Shown piece after piece: positions 11,481 to 22,989 of a stretch of 64,000 nt of DNA. The translations under genes were made by a program, and so were the position numbers. The stretch lies in assembly GCF_032062135.1 (NCBI RefSeq), contig NC_092859.1, forward strand, positions 92,407,201 through 92,471,200, read 5' to 3'. Source of the DNA: Pyxicephalus adspersus (Eukaryota; Chordata; Amphibia; Anura; Pyxicephalidae). Position 1 is the first letter of the stretch. The number at the start of each line of letters is the position of its first letter. Under the pieces are notes generated by a model, which was not told where the DNA came from, made no database searches, and saw only the letters and a list, made by a program, of their open reading frames with translations.

Positions 11481-12838
11481 CAGTGAGGGAAAGAAGTATT
11501 TGATCCCCTTCTGATTTTGGACGTCTGACAAAGAAATGACTAGTCTATAATTCTAATGGTAGGTTTATTGTAGCTGTGAGAGACAGAATAACAACAAAAG
11601 AACCCTTAAAACCCAGTGCTCAAAAGTTGGAGCATTGTAATGAGTGAAATAAGTATTTGATCCCCTAACAACCAGCAAGATTTTAGGCTCCCAGGTGTCT
11701 TCCCTGTATGCAGGAGATTGGGAGCACCCTCTGTAAGGGAGTGCTCCTAATCCAAGCTTGTTACAGTACCTGTATAAAAGACACCAGTCCACAGAAGCAA
11801 TCAATCAATCAGATTCCAAACTAGCCACCATGGCCAAGACCAAATAGCTGTCTAAGGATGTCAGGGACAAGATTGTGGACCTACAAAAGGCTGGACTGGG
11901 CTACAAGACTATCGCCAGGTAGCTTGGTGAGAAGGTGACAACAATAGGCGCGATAATTCACAAATGGAAGAAACACAAAATAACTGTCAATCTCCCTCGG
12001 TCTGGGGCTCCATGCAAGATCTCCCCTTGTGGAGTTATAATGATTATGGGAACGGTGACAAAGCAGCCCAGAACTACAGGGGGGGAACTTGTCAATCTCA
12101 GGGCAGCTGGGACCATAGTCACCATGAAAACAATTGATAACACACTGCCCCGTGAAGGCCTGAAATCTTGCAGAGCCCACAAAGGCCCCCTGCTCAAGAC
12201 AGCACATGTACAGACAGTTGCTGTCAGACATGTGCAGTTTGCCAATGAACATCTAAATGATCCAGAGGAAAACTGGGTGAAAATATTGTGGTCAGATGGG
12301 ACCAAAATTGACTCTTTGGCATCAACATAACTCGCCAGATTTGGAGGAGGAGGAGGAGGAATGCTGCCTATGACCCCAAGAACACCATCCCCACTGTCAA
12401 ACATGGAGGTGGACACATTTTTTGGGGTATTTTTCTGCAAAGGGTAACAGGACACCTTCACTGCATCGAAGGGACTATGGACGGGGCCATGTACTGTCAA
12501 ATCTTGGGTGAGCACCTCCTTCCCTCATCCAGCATGACAATGACCCAAAACACACGGCCATGTCAACAAAGGAGTGGCTCAAGAAGAAGCACATGAAGGT
12601 CCTGGAGTGGCCTAGCCAGTCTCCAGACTGGTGGATGGATGATCAAATATCTATTTCACTCATTACAATGCACAGCAAGCTCTGACTTTAGAGCACTGGG
12701 TTTTGAGGGTTCTTTTGTTGTTATTCTGTCTTTCACACCTACAATAAACCTACCATTACAAATATAGACTGGTCATTTCTTTGTCACAGGGCGAACATAC
12801 AAAAACAGCAGGGGATCAAATACTTCTTTCCCTCACTG
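11481..12838 (+). mobile_element. Tc1-like transposon, full length, with IR/DR ends
   Basis: The termini are perfect inverse copies over at least 28 bases (cagtgagggaaagaagtatt at the left, aatacttctttccctcactg at the right), flanked by TA on both sides (11479-11480 and 12839-12840), the Tc1/mariner target duplication. Inner copies of the same motif (aataagtatttgatccccta near 11650, gatcaaatatctatttcact near 12643) give each end two direct repeats, the IR/DR arrangement of Sleeping Beauty-like elements. The element is 1358 bp. Confidence 0.93.
11831..12660 (+). pseudogene. Tc1-like transposase, broken
   Basis: Transposase similarity begins near ATG 11831 (MAKTK, then an in-frame stop) and continues with a helix-turn-helix region (LSKDVRDKIVDLQKAGLGYK) and further stops. 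The longest open piece, 11935-12330, carries the IHKWKKHK / [13 protein letters not shown]-binding region and the [13 protein letters not shown] segment that contains the first catalytic Asp. Downstream come VKHGG-like and QHDN-like remnants in shifted frames. Several stops and frameshifts show it cannot encode an active enzyme. Confidence 0.88.
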
Positions 12839-13099
12839 TATATCTGGGGGTATGAATGCTAGTTCCTACATCAACCCCATTCAGAGAATATTGTTTCCCT
12901 AAAATTGTTGCAATTCAACTGATTTGGACACAAGTTTATAAAAAAAGTATAACCTAGAAATTCCAGGGGTATGCAACTAAATAAATCAAGGCCCAGAAAT
13001 TAAGTTAAAAGGCGAGATTTTTTTCTTCACTTTTGGGGAAAAAGGGAACCTGTGGAAACAATGACTTTAAAAACACACACAAAAATTATTAAAATACAC

Positions 13100-13510
13100 A
13101 GTTTGGCCAAAACAAAAAGTCCGCTGGAGAAGCGTTATGATCTAGGGTTGCTTCAGTTGGTCAGATCTATATTTGGCAAAAGTATATGAGCAAAAGAGGA
13201 AGTCAACTGACTACCTGAAAGACTGATTTTTTTTTTCCCTGATGGTATGAACATATTTTTAAAAAGCCAATGCCAGGATTCATGGGGCTCAAGTTGTGAA
13301 AGAATGGTTTAGGAAGCATGAGACAATATTCTCAGACATTAGTTGCCCAGCACAGAGCCCAGACCTAAAACCTATTGGGAAACCTAGAAAATTTTTGGAT
13401 GCGGTAAAAAAGCCTTTATGCAGAAGTCCAACTCTCCCATTATCAATACAAAATCTTAGCAACATTAGTCTGAAAGGAAATACATGTGTGACCATAAGCT
13501 TATTAAAATG
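13100..13510 (+). pseudogene. Second Tc1-like transposase fragment (C-terminal half)
   Basis: A decayed reading runs from MI*GCFSW near 13138 through [18 protein letters not shown] to [20 protein letters not shown] (13296-13511). The last segment corresponds to the conserved PAQSPDLNPIE block of Tc1 transposases, where the terminal Glu of the DDE triad is replaced here by Gly. No terminal inverted repeats were found around it. It is a different, older copy from the element just upstream. Confidence 0.7.
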
Positions 13511-13660
13511 ATATCATGACAAATGCATGCAATTATCAAAGCAAAAGGTGGTTAAATGAAATATTATGGTCTGGGACTTTTTTTAGGGCAGGAACTATAT
13601 TGTCCATACAAGTACTATGGACATACAGTAGTAGGGAAATTATATACTATATATTTTCTT

Positions 13661-13690
13661 TTTTTTTTTTTTTTGTGGGGGGGGGGGGGA
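13661..13690. repeat. Poly-T / poly-G run
   Basis: About 16 T followed by gtggggggggggg. Such homopolymer pairs are prone to length errors. Confidence 0.9.
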
Positions 13691-14433
13691 CTTGCTATTT
13701 TTCTTCTCTGCTCCCAATCTAGTACTAGGCTACCCAAGAAATTTGTATAGTGGGCAAAAAGGTTTAAGAACAAAAGCACTTTACCACATTGAATTGCATT
13801 TTTGAAGTTTCAAACCAGCAGCCTAAAATTATACTTATTATAGGATATACATTACTCAATCATTAAAGATTTTGAGTCAGGAGCATGCCTATGCATAGTT
13901 ACTCAACCAGAGTTTGCCCAGAGGTGAAACTGCAAACAGAGAGGTCTGTAAATTATTGTCTTTACACATTATCACTAACAGTTATGAGGGAATTGCTGAA
14001 TATAAATGTAAGCAAGAACTGCATTTAACAACGCAAATTACAGACAATGTTTAAGTAAGGTCTTCAGGTAATCAGTATAATGCATCCCTGAGCAAGTACC
14101 AAATTAGCTCACAAATTTATTGAGTGGCCAACTCCCAGTCTGTCAAATGTTCTATTACAGTGACTAGTTTGTCTTCTGGTGGAGCTTTCCCTGTCTCTCA
14201 TAAGAAAAATGCATTGATCCTGAAAGTTACTTTCTCCATACAGAATAATTAAAACTTTTGCTGAAAATAACGACTTAAAAGCCAGCCGGTCTATAGAAAA
14301 ATACAGAAGGTGGATGCAAGACCTTTGTACATGAAGAATGATAGAACTGTCCAGTCTTGATTACTTGAATTTCCCAACAAGGACATATAGATATTTCTTG
14401 CTTGAACACGTCTGGAAGAAATACACAAAGGAC

Positions 14434-14560
14434 ACTAAGGGCTCCATTTATAAAGCAGGTAATTGAATATTCCTTCAAACATTCCCTGGTGAAAAATCAA
14501 TTACTGCCATTGAAACACATGAACCTGGAAGATTCTCCACCAAGGAATGTTTGAGGAAAT
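14434..14560. mobile_element. MITE-like palindrome, copy 1
   Basis: Arms include gaatattccttcaaacattcc and its approximate inverse ggaatgtttgaggaaatttc. The segment ggtgaaaaatcaattactgc ... attgaaacacatgaacctgg is found in reverse orientation at about 26640-26700, which defines a two-copy family in this window. Confidence 0.55.
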
Positions 14561-14564
14561 TTCC

Positions 14565-14620
14565 AGATTCCCTGGAATGGAATGGTCAGATTCCCTGGAA
14601 TGGAATGGTCAGATTCCCTG
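14565..14620 (+). repeat. Short tandem repeat, 23-bp unit
   Basis: The unit aatggtcagattccctggaa (plus tgg) is present about twice, with partial copies at both ends. Confidence 0.85.
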
Positions 14621-14984
14621 CTGTATACACAAAACCCTAATGTTCAAGTAGGAATATGCACATCTTTTGTGTTTACACAATATTTGTTTAGTTTCCTTTT
14701 CAGATATAGTACAAGTTGCAACCAGAAACTCAATTACTTTATTGAAATCATAAGTGAAACAAACATTATATCAGTGCATATTAACAAAAAGGTCCACAGT
14801 TCGTACACTGAAACCGCAAATAAAACATACATTAGCTTGGTGACTTGGTATCCTGAGAAAAGAAACACAGATTTCCGAAAGATTGAAAAAACACATCCCA
14901 GCGGAGCATCAATACCATTTTTATCCCACAGTGCAAATATAGCATTTCTGAATAGTGTAAGTGGCCCCATTTAAAGGCTATTAC

Positions 14985-15200
14985 TGTCCCATATATGTAA
15001 CATAAGCAGATGATCCCACAAATTGCCGCCATTCATATCTTATATCATAGAACTGGGTATGGGTAGCCTGTATACTGGACATGAGGTCTTCCATATGCAT
15101 AATGCCAGACATCCTTCGTATCCACAGCTGCACAAGGGGGCGGTGTACTCTGTTTCCAGAATAGATACGTGATCTGGCTGCCAACACCAGGTGTGAGTAT
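14985..15200 (-). pseudogene. L1-like LINE ORF2, extreme C-terminus, decayed
   Basis: The minus-strand frame at 14981-15187 reads VQLWIRRMSGIMHMEDLMSS followed by a segment ending FYDIRYEWRQF. This matches the general pattern of the L1/Tx1 ORF2 tail: a Trp, an IM.ME.L block, then F...W..F before the stop. Adjacent frames upstream (15200-15440) may continue it with frameshifts. The assignment is by pattern memory and is moderate. Confidence 0.4.
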
Positions 15201-15587
15201 GGATCGCCGGTAGGTCTTGATTGGGATGGTGTTGTGGTGCAGCAGGGAAAAGGCAGGCCTGTCTGAACTCTGGACCCTTATCCGTAGCGGTCTCTTTCAC
15301 TACCACCAGTAATTTACAAAGCAGGATGGGCTTCTGTGGAGTGTTCCTGTCTTCTGCCAATAGGCAAAGCAAAGCGACTCCGCCAAATATGTGTGAATAC
15401 ACTTCTGGCGGTCCTGAGAGGCAGAGGGCAAGTGGGCTGATCTAAACATCTTAGCAATATCTCATGTGTGGAACATAATACCCCTTCCCTGGGATCGTAA
15501 TATATGGTATAAAATGTAACAACATTTTTTGAGACCCCAAATGCAAATGAGTTTAAGGAACAATTCAACAAATTTAATTTAGCACTA

Positions 15588-15593
15588 TTTATT
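15588..15593 (-). terminator. Candidate THAP5 polyadenylation signal
   Basis: AATAAA on the minus strand lies about 45 bases after the stop codon (15637-15639) of the coiled-coil frame. If used, THAP5 has a very short 3' UTR here. Confidence 0.5.
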
Positions 15594-15636
15594 TTACTAT
15601 AGCAGTATCAAAACTGTCTGGACAATTGTCAATTGG

Positions 15637-16282
15637 CTAATTCTTTTCATCTGACAGCACATTTTCCAGCCTTAATTGTGTAATGATAGTTTCCAAGGAT
15701 CTCATACGAGAGAGCATCAACTTTTCCTGTGCTCCTACAAGTGCTACCCTAGACTGCAGTTTATGAATGGTTTAACAGAGCAGATTTTGCAAATTTGCAA
15801 TAAGAATGTTCAGATTCCGACGGCAGATCCCAAAAATTGCAATAAGAATGTTCCTCAAAAAATGAATTTTCAACGTCAACGTTTTCTTCATTAGCAAACT
15901 GTACATCATCAAATATGAACTGGTTCGTAACAAGCGGCTGGTCCTCTGAAAATTCATCTGGCACAATAAACGTAATAACAGATTCTTGAGTCAGGTCCAG
16001 TTGTTCTATTGTTTGCCTAATTGCTGTGAACAAAAGTGATTTGTCATTGGCTTCTGGCTTGTGGCCGATACTATCTCCATCAAATGCATTTAAATCTACT
16101 TCTTCTGTCGTCATAATCTCAACCTGTTCCGCTAATAGAACTTCAAAACACGTCTTGGAGTCTGATATTGTGTCAATAAGCATATTTTCGCAAGTCACAA
16201 TCTGACTGGCTGACATTTCATGTTCTTCCTTTGTCAGTCCATTTAGGAACTCCTTACATTCTGAAACTGTAATGCCATCCAT
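15637..16282 (-). CDS. THAP5: THAP5, C-terminal coding part, with one apparent frameshift
   Basis: THAP5 is a nuclear THAP-type zinc-finger protein with a central acidic region and a C-terminal coiled coil. The frame from 16282 down to 15761 contains SLLFTAIRQTIEQLDLTQES and VITFIVPDEFSEDQP, which align with the mammalian THAP5 segment around FLFSTINQTVEEL and ESVIAIFVP, and an HSYC motif also found in mammals. That frame stops at 15761. The coiled coil (IHKLQSRVALVGAQEKLMLS and SLETIITQLRLENVLSDEK) follows directly in another frame ending at 15637, so a one-base insertion, in the sequence or the assembly, near 15770-15775 separates them. HSYC occurs twice because of a local 39-bp-offset duplication. 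The upstream limit is unclear: the frame has a stop 12 bases before Met 16282, and the THAP zinc finger is not visible. Only two frames out of one exon are seen; the gene may be intact if the shift is an assembly error. Confidence 0.8.
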
Positions 16283-16410
16283 TCTGATAACAATTTACAC
16301 AGTCCGGAATCACACAGATAGCAGTATGTGATTCAATGTAGTCATACACTGGGGTAATAAGGCCAGTAGTATTTTTTGTCACAATGCTATATCCTGAAAT
16401 CTGTAAAGAG
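16283..16410 (-). other. Possible upstream part of the THAP5 exon
   Basis: On the minus strand a good acceptor (ttttctctctttacag) ends at about 16402 and is followed by an open frame reading ISGYSIVTKNTTGLITPVYD and running to about 16254. This frame is out of register with the THAP5 frame that starts at 16282. It may be the same exon with a second frame disruption, or a chance frame. I find no clear match to THAP5 in it. Confidence 0.3.
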
Positions 16411-17063
16411 AGAAAAAAAATATTATAAGTTTTCAATGAAATATTTAAGGTCATGGTTAACATACCCTACTACTTCTGCATAAAAAAAAAAAATGTATGA
16501 TAACTGTATACAGAATACCCTCCTGCAGTTTCATGTTTAAACAACTTATTTCAAGTAGAAAATCTACAATGTAAAGTGTATGTAATGTCCAAAGTTTTTT
16601 TATTTATTTATATTTATAGTTATCAATAAAACAGGGATGGGTTAAAACCCATGAGGGTTTTTATTGTTGTCTGTCTACAATGGGGTGGTTTTACCTATCT
16701 GTTATTATATTATTTATCTGTAATAAACACTATTATCACCAAGAGAAAAAGTAACAGTAAGTCCAGTTTTTAAGTTGCCACTAGAAGTGTAAAAGATGAA
16801 AATCTATCAATAGCCTCACGGTGACATTTGGCTAAGGGGATTTTCTTTCTTTACCCATTCACTACAAAATATAAAAAAAAAAAAAAAAAAAAGTTTGGCT
16901 TTGGATGTACTTACATTTTTTCACACTTTGTTGTAATACAATGTCAAGGACAAATGTATATATTTTGTAAAGAAATGTCAGCTATTAATATTAGACTATT
17001 ATTAGATCTTAAGCGGTTAATAGAATGTAAGAGAACAGACACAGACACCAGTACATCTATAGA

Positions 17064-17399
17064 GTTACGCTACAAACGTCCAACGGTTCTCGCCCGATAA
17101 ACGGCTCAGGGCTGATATCGGGCAAGAATCTGGCGTGTGTACAGCGCCAGTTGCCCATCGTCTGAACGACCGTCCTGGCAAAGCCACAGGCGATGGGACG
17201 ACTAACGATCCTAATGCAAGGGAAGGGAGAGAGTGCGCAGCAGGGTGCAGCTCTGTCGCTTTACCCCTCCCCACTGCATAGAGCAGAAAAATGCTGTATG
17301 TACAGCACTCATTCATGCATCCTGCGATAATAGTCGTTGGAAAGGATCGTGAAAGATCCTTTCCAATGACTATTATTGCACTTGTGTATGCAGCTTTAC
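17064..17399. mobile_element. Non-autonomous DNA element, gtacacac-end family, copy 1
   Basis: It shares with copies at 20928, 32633 and 51603 the same block order: a cgcccgataa segment, tctggcgtgtgtacagcgcc, a cgaacgaccgtcctggc-like block, gatcctaatgcaaggg, gtatgtacagca, and a hairpin with ggaaaggatcgtgaaagatc near the right end. The termini resemble gctac..acacgt / ttgtgtatgcagcttta. CpG-rich compared with the surroundings. Confidence 0.8.
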
Positions 17400-17884
17400 T
17401 GTTCCGATTTATTTAGAGAAAATAGTGTTGTTTAGAAAAAAAATCAGTAGGCAGTACAGAAAAACAATTAAAGGGTGAAGTAAACAGTGATTCTTCAGAG
17501 CAATCCAGAGTCATTGATGGCCCTAAACCAAGCATGGCCCTGATATCAAGGCCATCTCCTCTAGTGCCTCAGTTTATTAGGGTAATTAGTCATTGTTTCT
17601 GCTGCTCAGCTGCTCCGAGAAGAAACATTATTTGAATGAAATATACCTGCACACGTGTCACATGATCTAAAATAATTCTGTATTTTGCCAGCTTCCAAAG
17701 TCTGAAGCTGGCACATAATAAAAGAACTAATTGAGAGTTGAGCACATAAAGTTTAATAAATAAAACCTGGAAGTCCCATGAAATTATCTCTCAATGAGAC
17801 CACTCCATAATCCTGTCAAAATCACAGGAATGGCTTTCCTCCAATTACAGAGCTGCTCTTTTAACTCATTTTAACAAAAAGAAT

Positions 17885-18185
17885 TCAATGGAGCATCTCA
17901 ACCTGGACCCCAAAGCCAGGATGGACCCCAAAGCAAAGTGGACAGGATGCAGTGAGCAAAGCTTTGCAAAGTGTATTGAAGAATGCATATCAATCTCCAT
18001 GTATAAAACAATCCACAAGAAGCATGGCGCTGGTAGTGTTATATTGCAGCAAAAAAAATGTCAACGGTAACTGGAAAACTAACCAGGTCCCCATATACTA
18101 CATATCTTAGACAGCTAGATCAGCTTGGCCAAAAAGAATGGAAAAATGCATCATCTAGCAGTGCAAAGCTGATGGATAAGCGCTA
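17885..18185 (+). pseudogene. Possible Tc1-like transposase fragment
   Basis: An open frame at 17888-18070 carries KWTGCSEQSF and IHKKHGAGSVIL, reminiscent of the WSDES and KHGGGSVMVWG blocks around the second catalytic Asp of Tc1 transposases, and the next frame continues with NWKTNQVPIYY. The match is short and no termini are visible. Confidence 0.35.
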
Positions 18186-19121
18186 GCACAGCTAGTATAA
18201 AAACTAAAGGCAGTCCTACCAAATAGCAACTCCCAGGCCTGAAAATGTATTCATTGGACAAATGTCTGAATTATGTCTGACTTGAACCAACACCAAAACA
18301 AATCAAATTCAAGATGTGTTACCTAGAAAAAAAAATCATGAAAGAACCAAATAAATCTACTTTATTTTCAGTCTGCAACACTACTAAATGTAAAAGATGG
18401 TGTTAGGCTACTGTATAGAATAGAATGAATTGCAGAGCACATCAAAAGCCTTTCTTGTAAATATGAAGATCAGTGTTATGAACAGGGGTCCCTAATAATT
18501 TGAAGAGGCTCAGTGACAAGGACTGACTCAATCTCAGCCTGCACTACTGCCAACTTTCACAACCAACTACTGACCAACCTTTTATTATTTAATATCCAAA
18601 AAAGTTGGAAAAGTGCATAAATATATTTAAGAAATGGTAAAAAACAACAAGAAAAAAAAATACAGCCAATAGTTTTGCTATAGAATAAAAAGGAAAGAAA
18701 CTCAAGAATAACTGTACCCCTTCTGTTGTGGGAAGTCATTTTTCTGTTGTGTGAACCAGCTCCAAAGTAATACAAAAAGGCACCTGAAAGCTTCTGTATT
18801 TATAGCTCCCCAGGGATGAGGGGAGGTCCCCTCCTGCCTGACCAATCACCTTATAATGGGTGGGACCCCTCCTAAAATGAGAAGGTTTAAGCCAATATGC
18901 TATATGGACTAGGTGGTTTCAATGACTGGGCCAAAACCAGTACCACTAATATCAGTGTGCAGTCCTGAACACAATGAACCCAAACATCATGTGATTGTGG
19001 TTAACGGTTTCCATACAAGCCCTTTGCTGTTCTGTAGGTGGCTTTGTATGGTTGGTACAGACTATTTGGTATCCATATGTACCTTACAATGTACTCTATA
19101 AAAGGATTTACCTTTCATTTC

Positions 19122-20012
19122 NNNNNNNNNNNNNNNNNNNNNNNNNNNNNNNNNNNNNNNNNNNNNNNNNNNNNNNNNNNNNNNNNNNNNNNNNNNNNNN
19201 NNNNNNNNNNNNNNNNNNNNNNNNNNNNNNNNNNNNNNNNNNNNNNNNNNNNNNNNNNNNNNNNNNNNNNNNNNNNNNNNNNNNNNNNNNNNNNNNNNNN
19301 NNNNNNNNNNNNNNNNNNNNNNNNNNNNNNNNNNNNNNNNNNNNNNNNNNNNNNNNNNNNNNNNNNNNNNNNNNNNNNNNNNNNNNNNNNNNNNNNNNNN
19401 NNNNNNNNNNNNNNNNNNNNNNNNNNNNNNNNNNNNNNNNNNNNNNNNNNNNNNNNNNNNNNNNNNNNNNNNNNNNNNNNNNNNNNNNNNNNNNNNNNNN
19501 NNNNNNNNNNNNNNNNNNNNNNNNNNNNNNNNNNNNNNNNNNNNNNNNNNNNNNNNNNNNNNNNNNNNNNNNNNNNNNNNNNNNNNNNNNNNNNNNNNNN
19601 NNNNNNNNNNNNNNNNNNNNNNNNNNNNNNNNNNNNNNNNNNNNNNNNNNNNNNNNNNNNNNNNNNNNNNNNNNNNNNNNNNNNNNNNNNNNNNNNNNNN
19701 NNNNNNNNNNNNNNNNNNNNNNNNNNNNNNNNNNNNNNNNNNNNNNNNNNNNNNNNNNNNNNNNNNNNNNNNNNNNNNNNNNNNNNNNNNNNNNNNNNNN
19801 NNNNNNNNNNNNNNNNNNNNNNNNNNNNNNNNNNNNNNNNNNNNNNNNNNNNNNNNNNNNNNNNNNNNNNNNNNNNNNNNNNNNNNNNNNNNNNNNNNNN
19901 NNNNNNNNNNNNNNNNNNNNNNNNNNNNNNNNNNNNNNNNNNNNNNNNNNNNNNNNNNNNNNNNNNNNNNNNNNNNNNNNNNNNNNNNNNNNNNNNNNNN
20001 NNNNNNNNNNNN
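19122..20012. other. Assembly gap, 891 N
   Basis: Unsequenced bases. It lies inside the expected THAP5 gene span (16.3-23.2 kb), so the THAP-domain exons could be here. Confidence 0.99.
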
Positions 20013-20927
20013 TAGCCAAAGCATCAAAATATAAGAAGGCAAGACGCAGAAAACTGTAGTGTTCCCAGTTGTTAATGTCACAGATGCCCAGTAACCACTA
20101 TATTTGTGCCCACTTTCCACAGTCCCACTTTACTTTGTTCAAACCTTGTAATGCCTGCTCCCTTAGTATGTCCCATTCATTTTTTTTTTGTATTATGATT
20201 AAACTTTCTAGTTCCCATGTACTTTGACCCCACTTCCTTTAAAACCACCTGCAAAAATGGTTAGTGTGAATAAGGTCACATACAGCATACACTTTAGTAT
20301 ACCAGAGCTCTCCAGTGGGCAGTAAATAGTTAATGATCTGAACTTTAGCTCTGTGACCTCACTGTTTGCATGAGGATAGCTCTGTGTAAAAGGTGTAGGA
20401 AATTTGTCAGTAAGAGCAGAGGCTTGTTCTTGCTGAGTAGAGTGAGTGAAAAAGATACAAAATAGAGCTCTCCACAGCAGAAGTGTCAGGCTGCTAACAT
20501 TCAACCTACACAAAGTTGACTGAACGCCAACAGGCCAGATGCCACACTTTTAAGGGTCACCATGAAAAATCATGTTTTAAAGGGCTTACTGTGAATTAAA
20601 AATGGTGTTAGAGTGTTTCAGGTTAGTAGGGAATCAAAAATGTAATATAGAACTGCTTTAACCATTTTGCTTCTGTCACCTTAACTATAAAGTTAGTGCC
20701 AATGCTAGAATGTAAACTTCCAGCAACCCCCCTGCCACCATGTGTCCCTGACATTCCTGTCCCTCCTGGGGGCTCAGGACCTTCATGGCAGTAGGAATGA
20801 GGGAGAACATCCATTTGATAATGGTATAAACCAAAGAGCTCTCAGCGTGGTTACTGTTTTCTATTTAAAAACGGTATTACAGCACAAACCTTCCTACAGA
20901 ACTGAAAGTTTGTACTTATGAGCCTTT

Positions 20928-21221
20928 AGGCTGGGTACACACATCCAATGGTCCGTGTAAATCTGGCGTGTGTACAGTGCCCATCGTCCGAACGACCATC
21001 CTGGCGGATCCACGCTGGACGACGAACGATCCTAATACAAGGTAAGGGGGAGAGCGCACAGCAGGATGCTGCTCCATCGTTCTCCACCTCCCCTCTCCAT
21101 AAAGCAGAACGATGCTGTATGTAAAGCATTTGTTAATGCATCGTGCAGTCCTTAGTCATTAAAAGGGATTGTGAAAGATCCTTTCCAACGACAATTATAG
21201 CACGTGTGTATGTAGCTTTAC
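20928..21221. mobile_element. Non-autonomous DNA element, gtacacac-end family, copy 2
   Basis: Starts ggctgggtacacacatcc and ends gcacgtgtgtatgtagcttt. The internal blocks correspond to copy 1, but the left part is shorter: the cgcccgataatcgg segment is absent. The right-end hairpin is degraded (gggattgtgaaagatccttt). Confidence 0.8.
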
Positions 21222-21639
21222 CACAAGCCCTGAAGATCTCACTGATTTGCAGAAACAAATAGAGCAAATGTGGAGACATTGAAGCCGATTTAGCAAATTG
21301 AATGTTCACTTTGCTTTGTGAAAAAGGTGAAGCTTATGAGCTCCGATGCACAGCACTGACTCATCACACACAGAGCTCCAAGCTACACAGCACATGTGAC
21401 ATACAGTTTAAAGCTTAAACAAAAAGTTACCAGTAGCCAGGGAATTAGTTATTTGACAAAAGAGACATTGGTTGTCTCCTTTATCAAATAGTTATACCTG
21501 CTGCTGTTTTTTTTTGGCTACTTTAAAGATAAACACCATGCTTCTAATACCTATTTTTTAGATATTTTTCAAATAAACACAGGAAATTTACAACTTATCC
21601 ATAAGAAAGCCTTGTTGGCTGCACTTACCAAATTTGAAA

Positions 21640-22150
21640 CCATATGCCCCTAAGCTTATATCATTACTGTACTCTCATCTTTCTCCACTTTCCCAGATTT
21701 AGAAAACACAATTATGGGATGAGAACTTGTCATTTGGGCATGGACAAGTCAGAAGATAAACAGCAGATGGTATGGTCATCTACTCTCTCCTGTTTGTGCA
21801 ATGTTCATACACACGAATCTGCATTTCAGATGGTTATGCTTAGGTATATGGGCCTCTCCAGACTGACTTCATCCCCTTCTCTCCAGTACTTGCTTCAGTG
21901 GTTGTCAAATGCCTGGTGATGTTCCCAAAGGTGGACTTGCCGATTGGTTTCTAAATGTTAAACAAGTGCAACTGGACAACCTTTTTCTGGTCTGGATCCT
22001 GAAAGATCCTTGGTTCACCTTACAATTTAAGTCCCCTTATTTTTCTATTGCACTGTACAAATTTGCAGTTTATGTCTTACTTGTTACAAAACAAACTATT
22101 GCTTGTGCTTGGAAAATGCAACTTATCAATTTATACGCAGGTTGATTTTT
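21640..22150 (+). pseudogene. L1-like LINE ORF2, C-terminal region, decayed
   Basis: The frame at 21644-21919 carries VWSSTLSCLCNVHTHESAFQ then MVMLRYMGLSRL, typical of the region between the reverse transcriptase and the Cys-rich motif of L1/Tx1-type ORF2. A shifted frame at 21909-22145 ends FAVYVLLVTKQTIACAWK, which corresponds to the conserved KxxIAxxWK block. At least one frameshift and stops separate the segments. Confidence 0.6.
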
Positions 22151-22339
22151 ATCTTTATCGATGAGAAACTAACCAGCATACAGGATCCCATAGGCGATAG
22201 ATTTTGTAAACTATGGGATGCTTCCTGCTTGTATTTTCCCCTCTAATCTAATTTACAAAGGTGGGGTGCACTGTGTTGTTACCCCAATGATTCTGGACCT
22301 TGCCCTCACTTTCATTCTTGGAAAATTGGTATTGTTAAA

Positions 22340-22625
22340 TAGTTTATGGGCAGGGTCACACATGACGCCTGATTGGTCAATTGTGTGCTCCCTGCGACTG
22401 GCACCTTGCCAGCTATTCAATATCTTGCACAGCAGAGCTGGTTTAAAAAGAACCAATGTCTATAGATGTGACATCTGGCGGCAGTGAGCGATACAAGTAC
22501 CTCTCACTGCTCCCCTATTCGTTCCCCATGGGGCCGCGGCACGAAGATGCTACATGTGGTCCCCCATGCGGCAGCGTTTCCTAGTCTTAGCAGGTGGTAA
22601 ACAAACCACAACCACACCACCAAAG
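22340..22625. repeat. Dispersed frog-type repeat (cccctattcgttccccatgg)
   Basis: CpG-rich stretch with paired ggcagtgagcgatacaagta / cctctcactgctc and a catggggccgcggcacgaag ... ccccatgcggcagcg inversion. The word order is like a known-looking frog MITE, but there is only one copy in this window, so boundaries are approximate. Confidence 0.4.
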
Positions 22626-22989
22626 TGAAGAACCCAATATACAGGTAATGTACAGCTCATCTATTATTTTAAAAGGTTTTCTATTTAATTTGAACCTTAT
22701 GATATTTTTAAAATATTAGAAAATGAAAAAGCATTGCTTAAAATATTTTTACACTTTTACAGAATTCCAAATACCCAGTCATTAGAACCCCTCGGTGATT
22801 GCACCTGATTGCCCCTACCAACCAATCAGCCTGTATTGTTTACATGACCTCTGCGTCACTATAGTCAGGTCTGGTTACTTTGGGCCCAGTTCATATTAAA
22901 AAAATCTTTATGTGTAGTCACACAATGACAAATAAAACATAATTAAGAACTTCAAGCAGGTGTGTACGGGGTCAGCCATTGTCTGTGCA

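Noticed and set aside
11958..12515. 185-codon minus-strand open frame
   Set aside because: Antisense of the Tc1-like transposase; no similarity to a protein of its own.
18995..20120. Long open frames on both strands across 19122-20012
   Set aside because: They consist of N bases translated as unknown residues.
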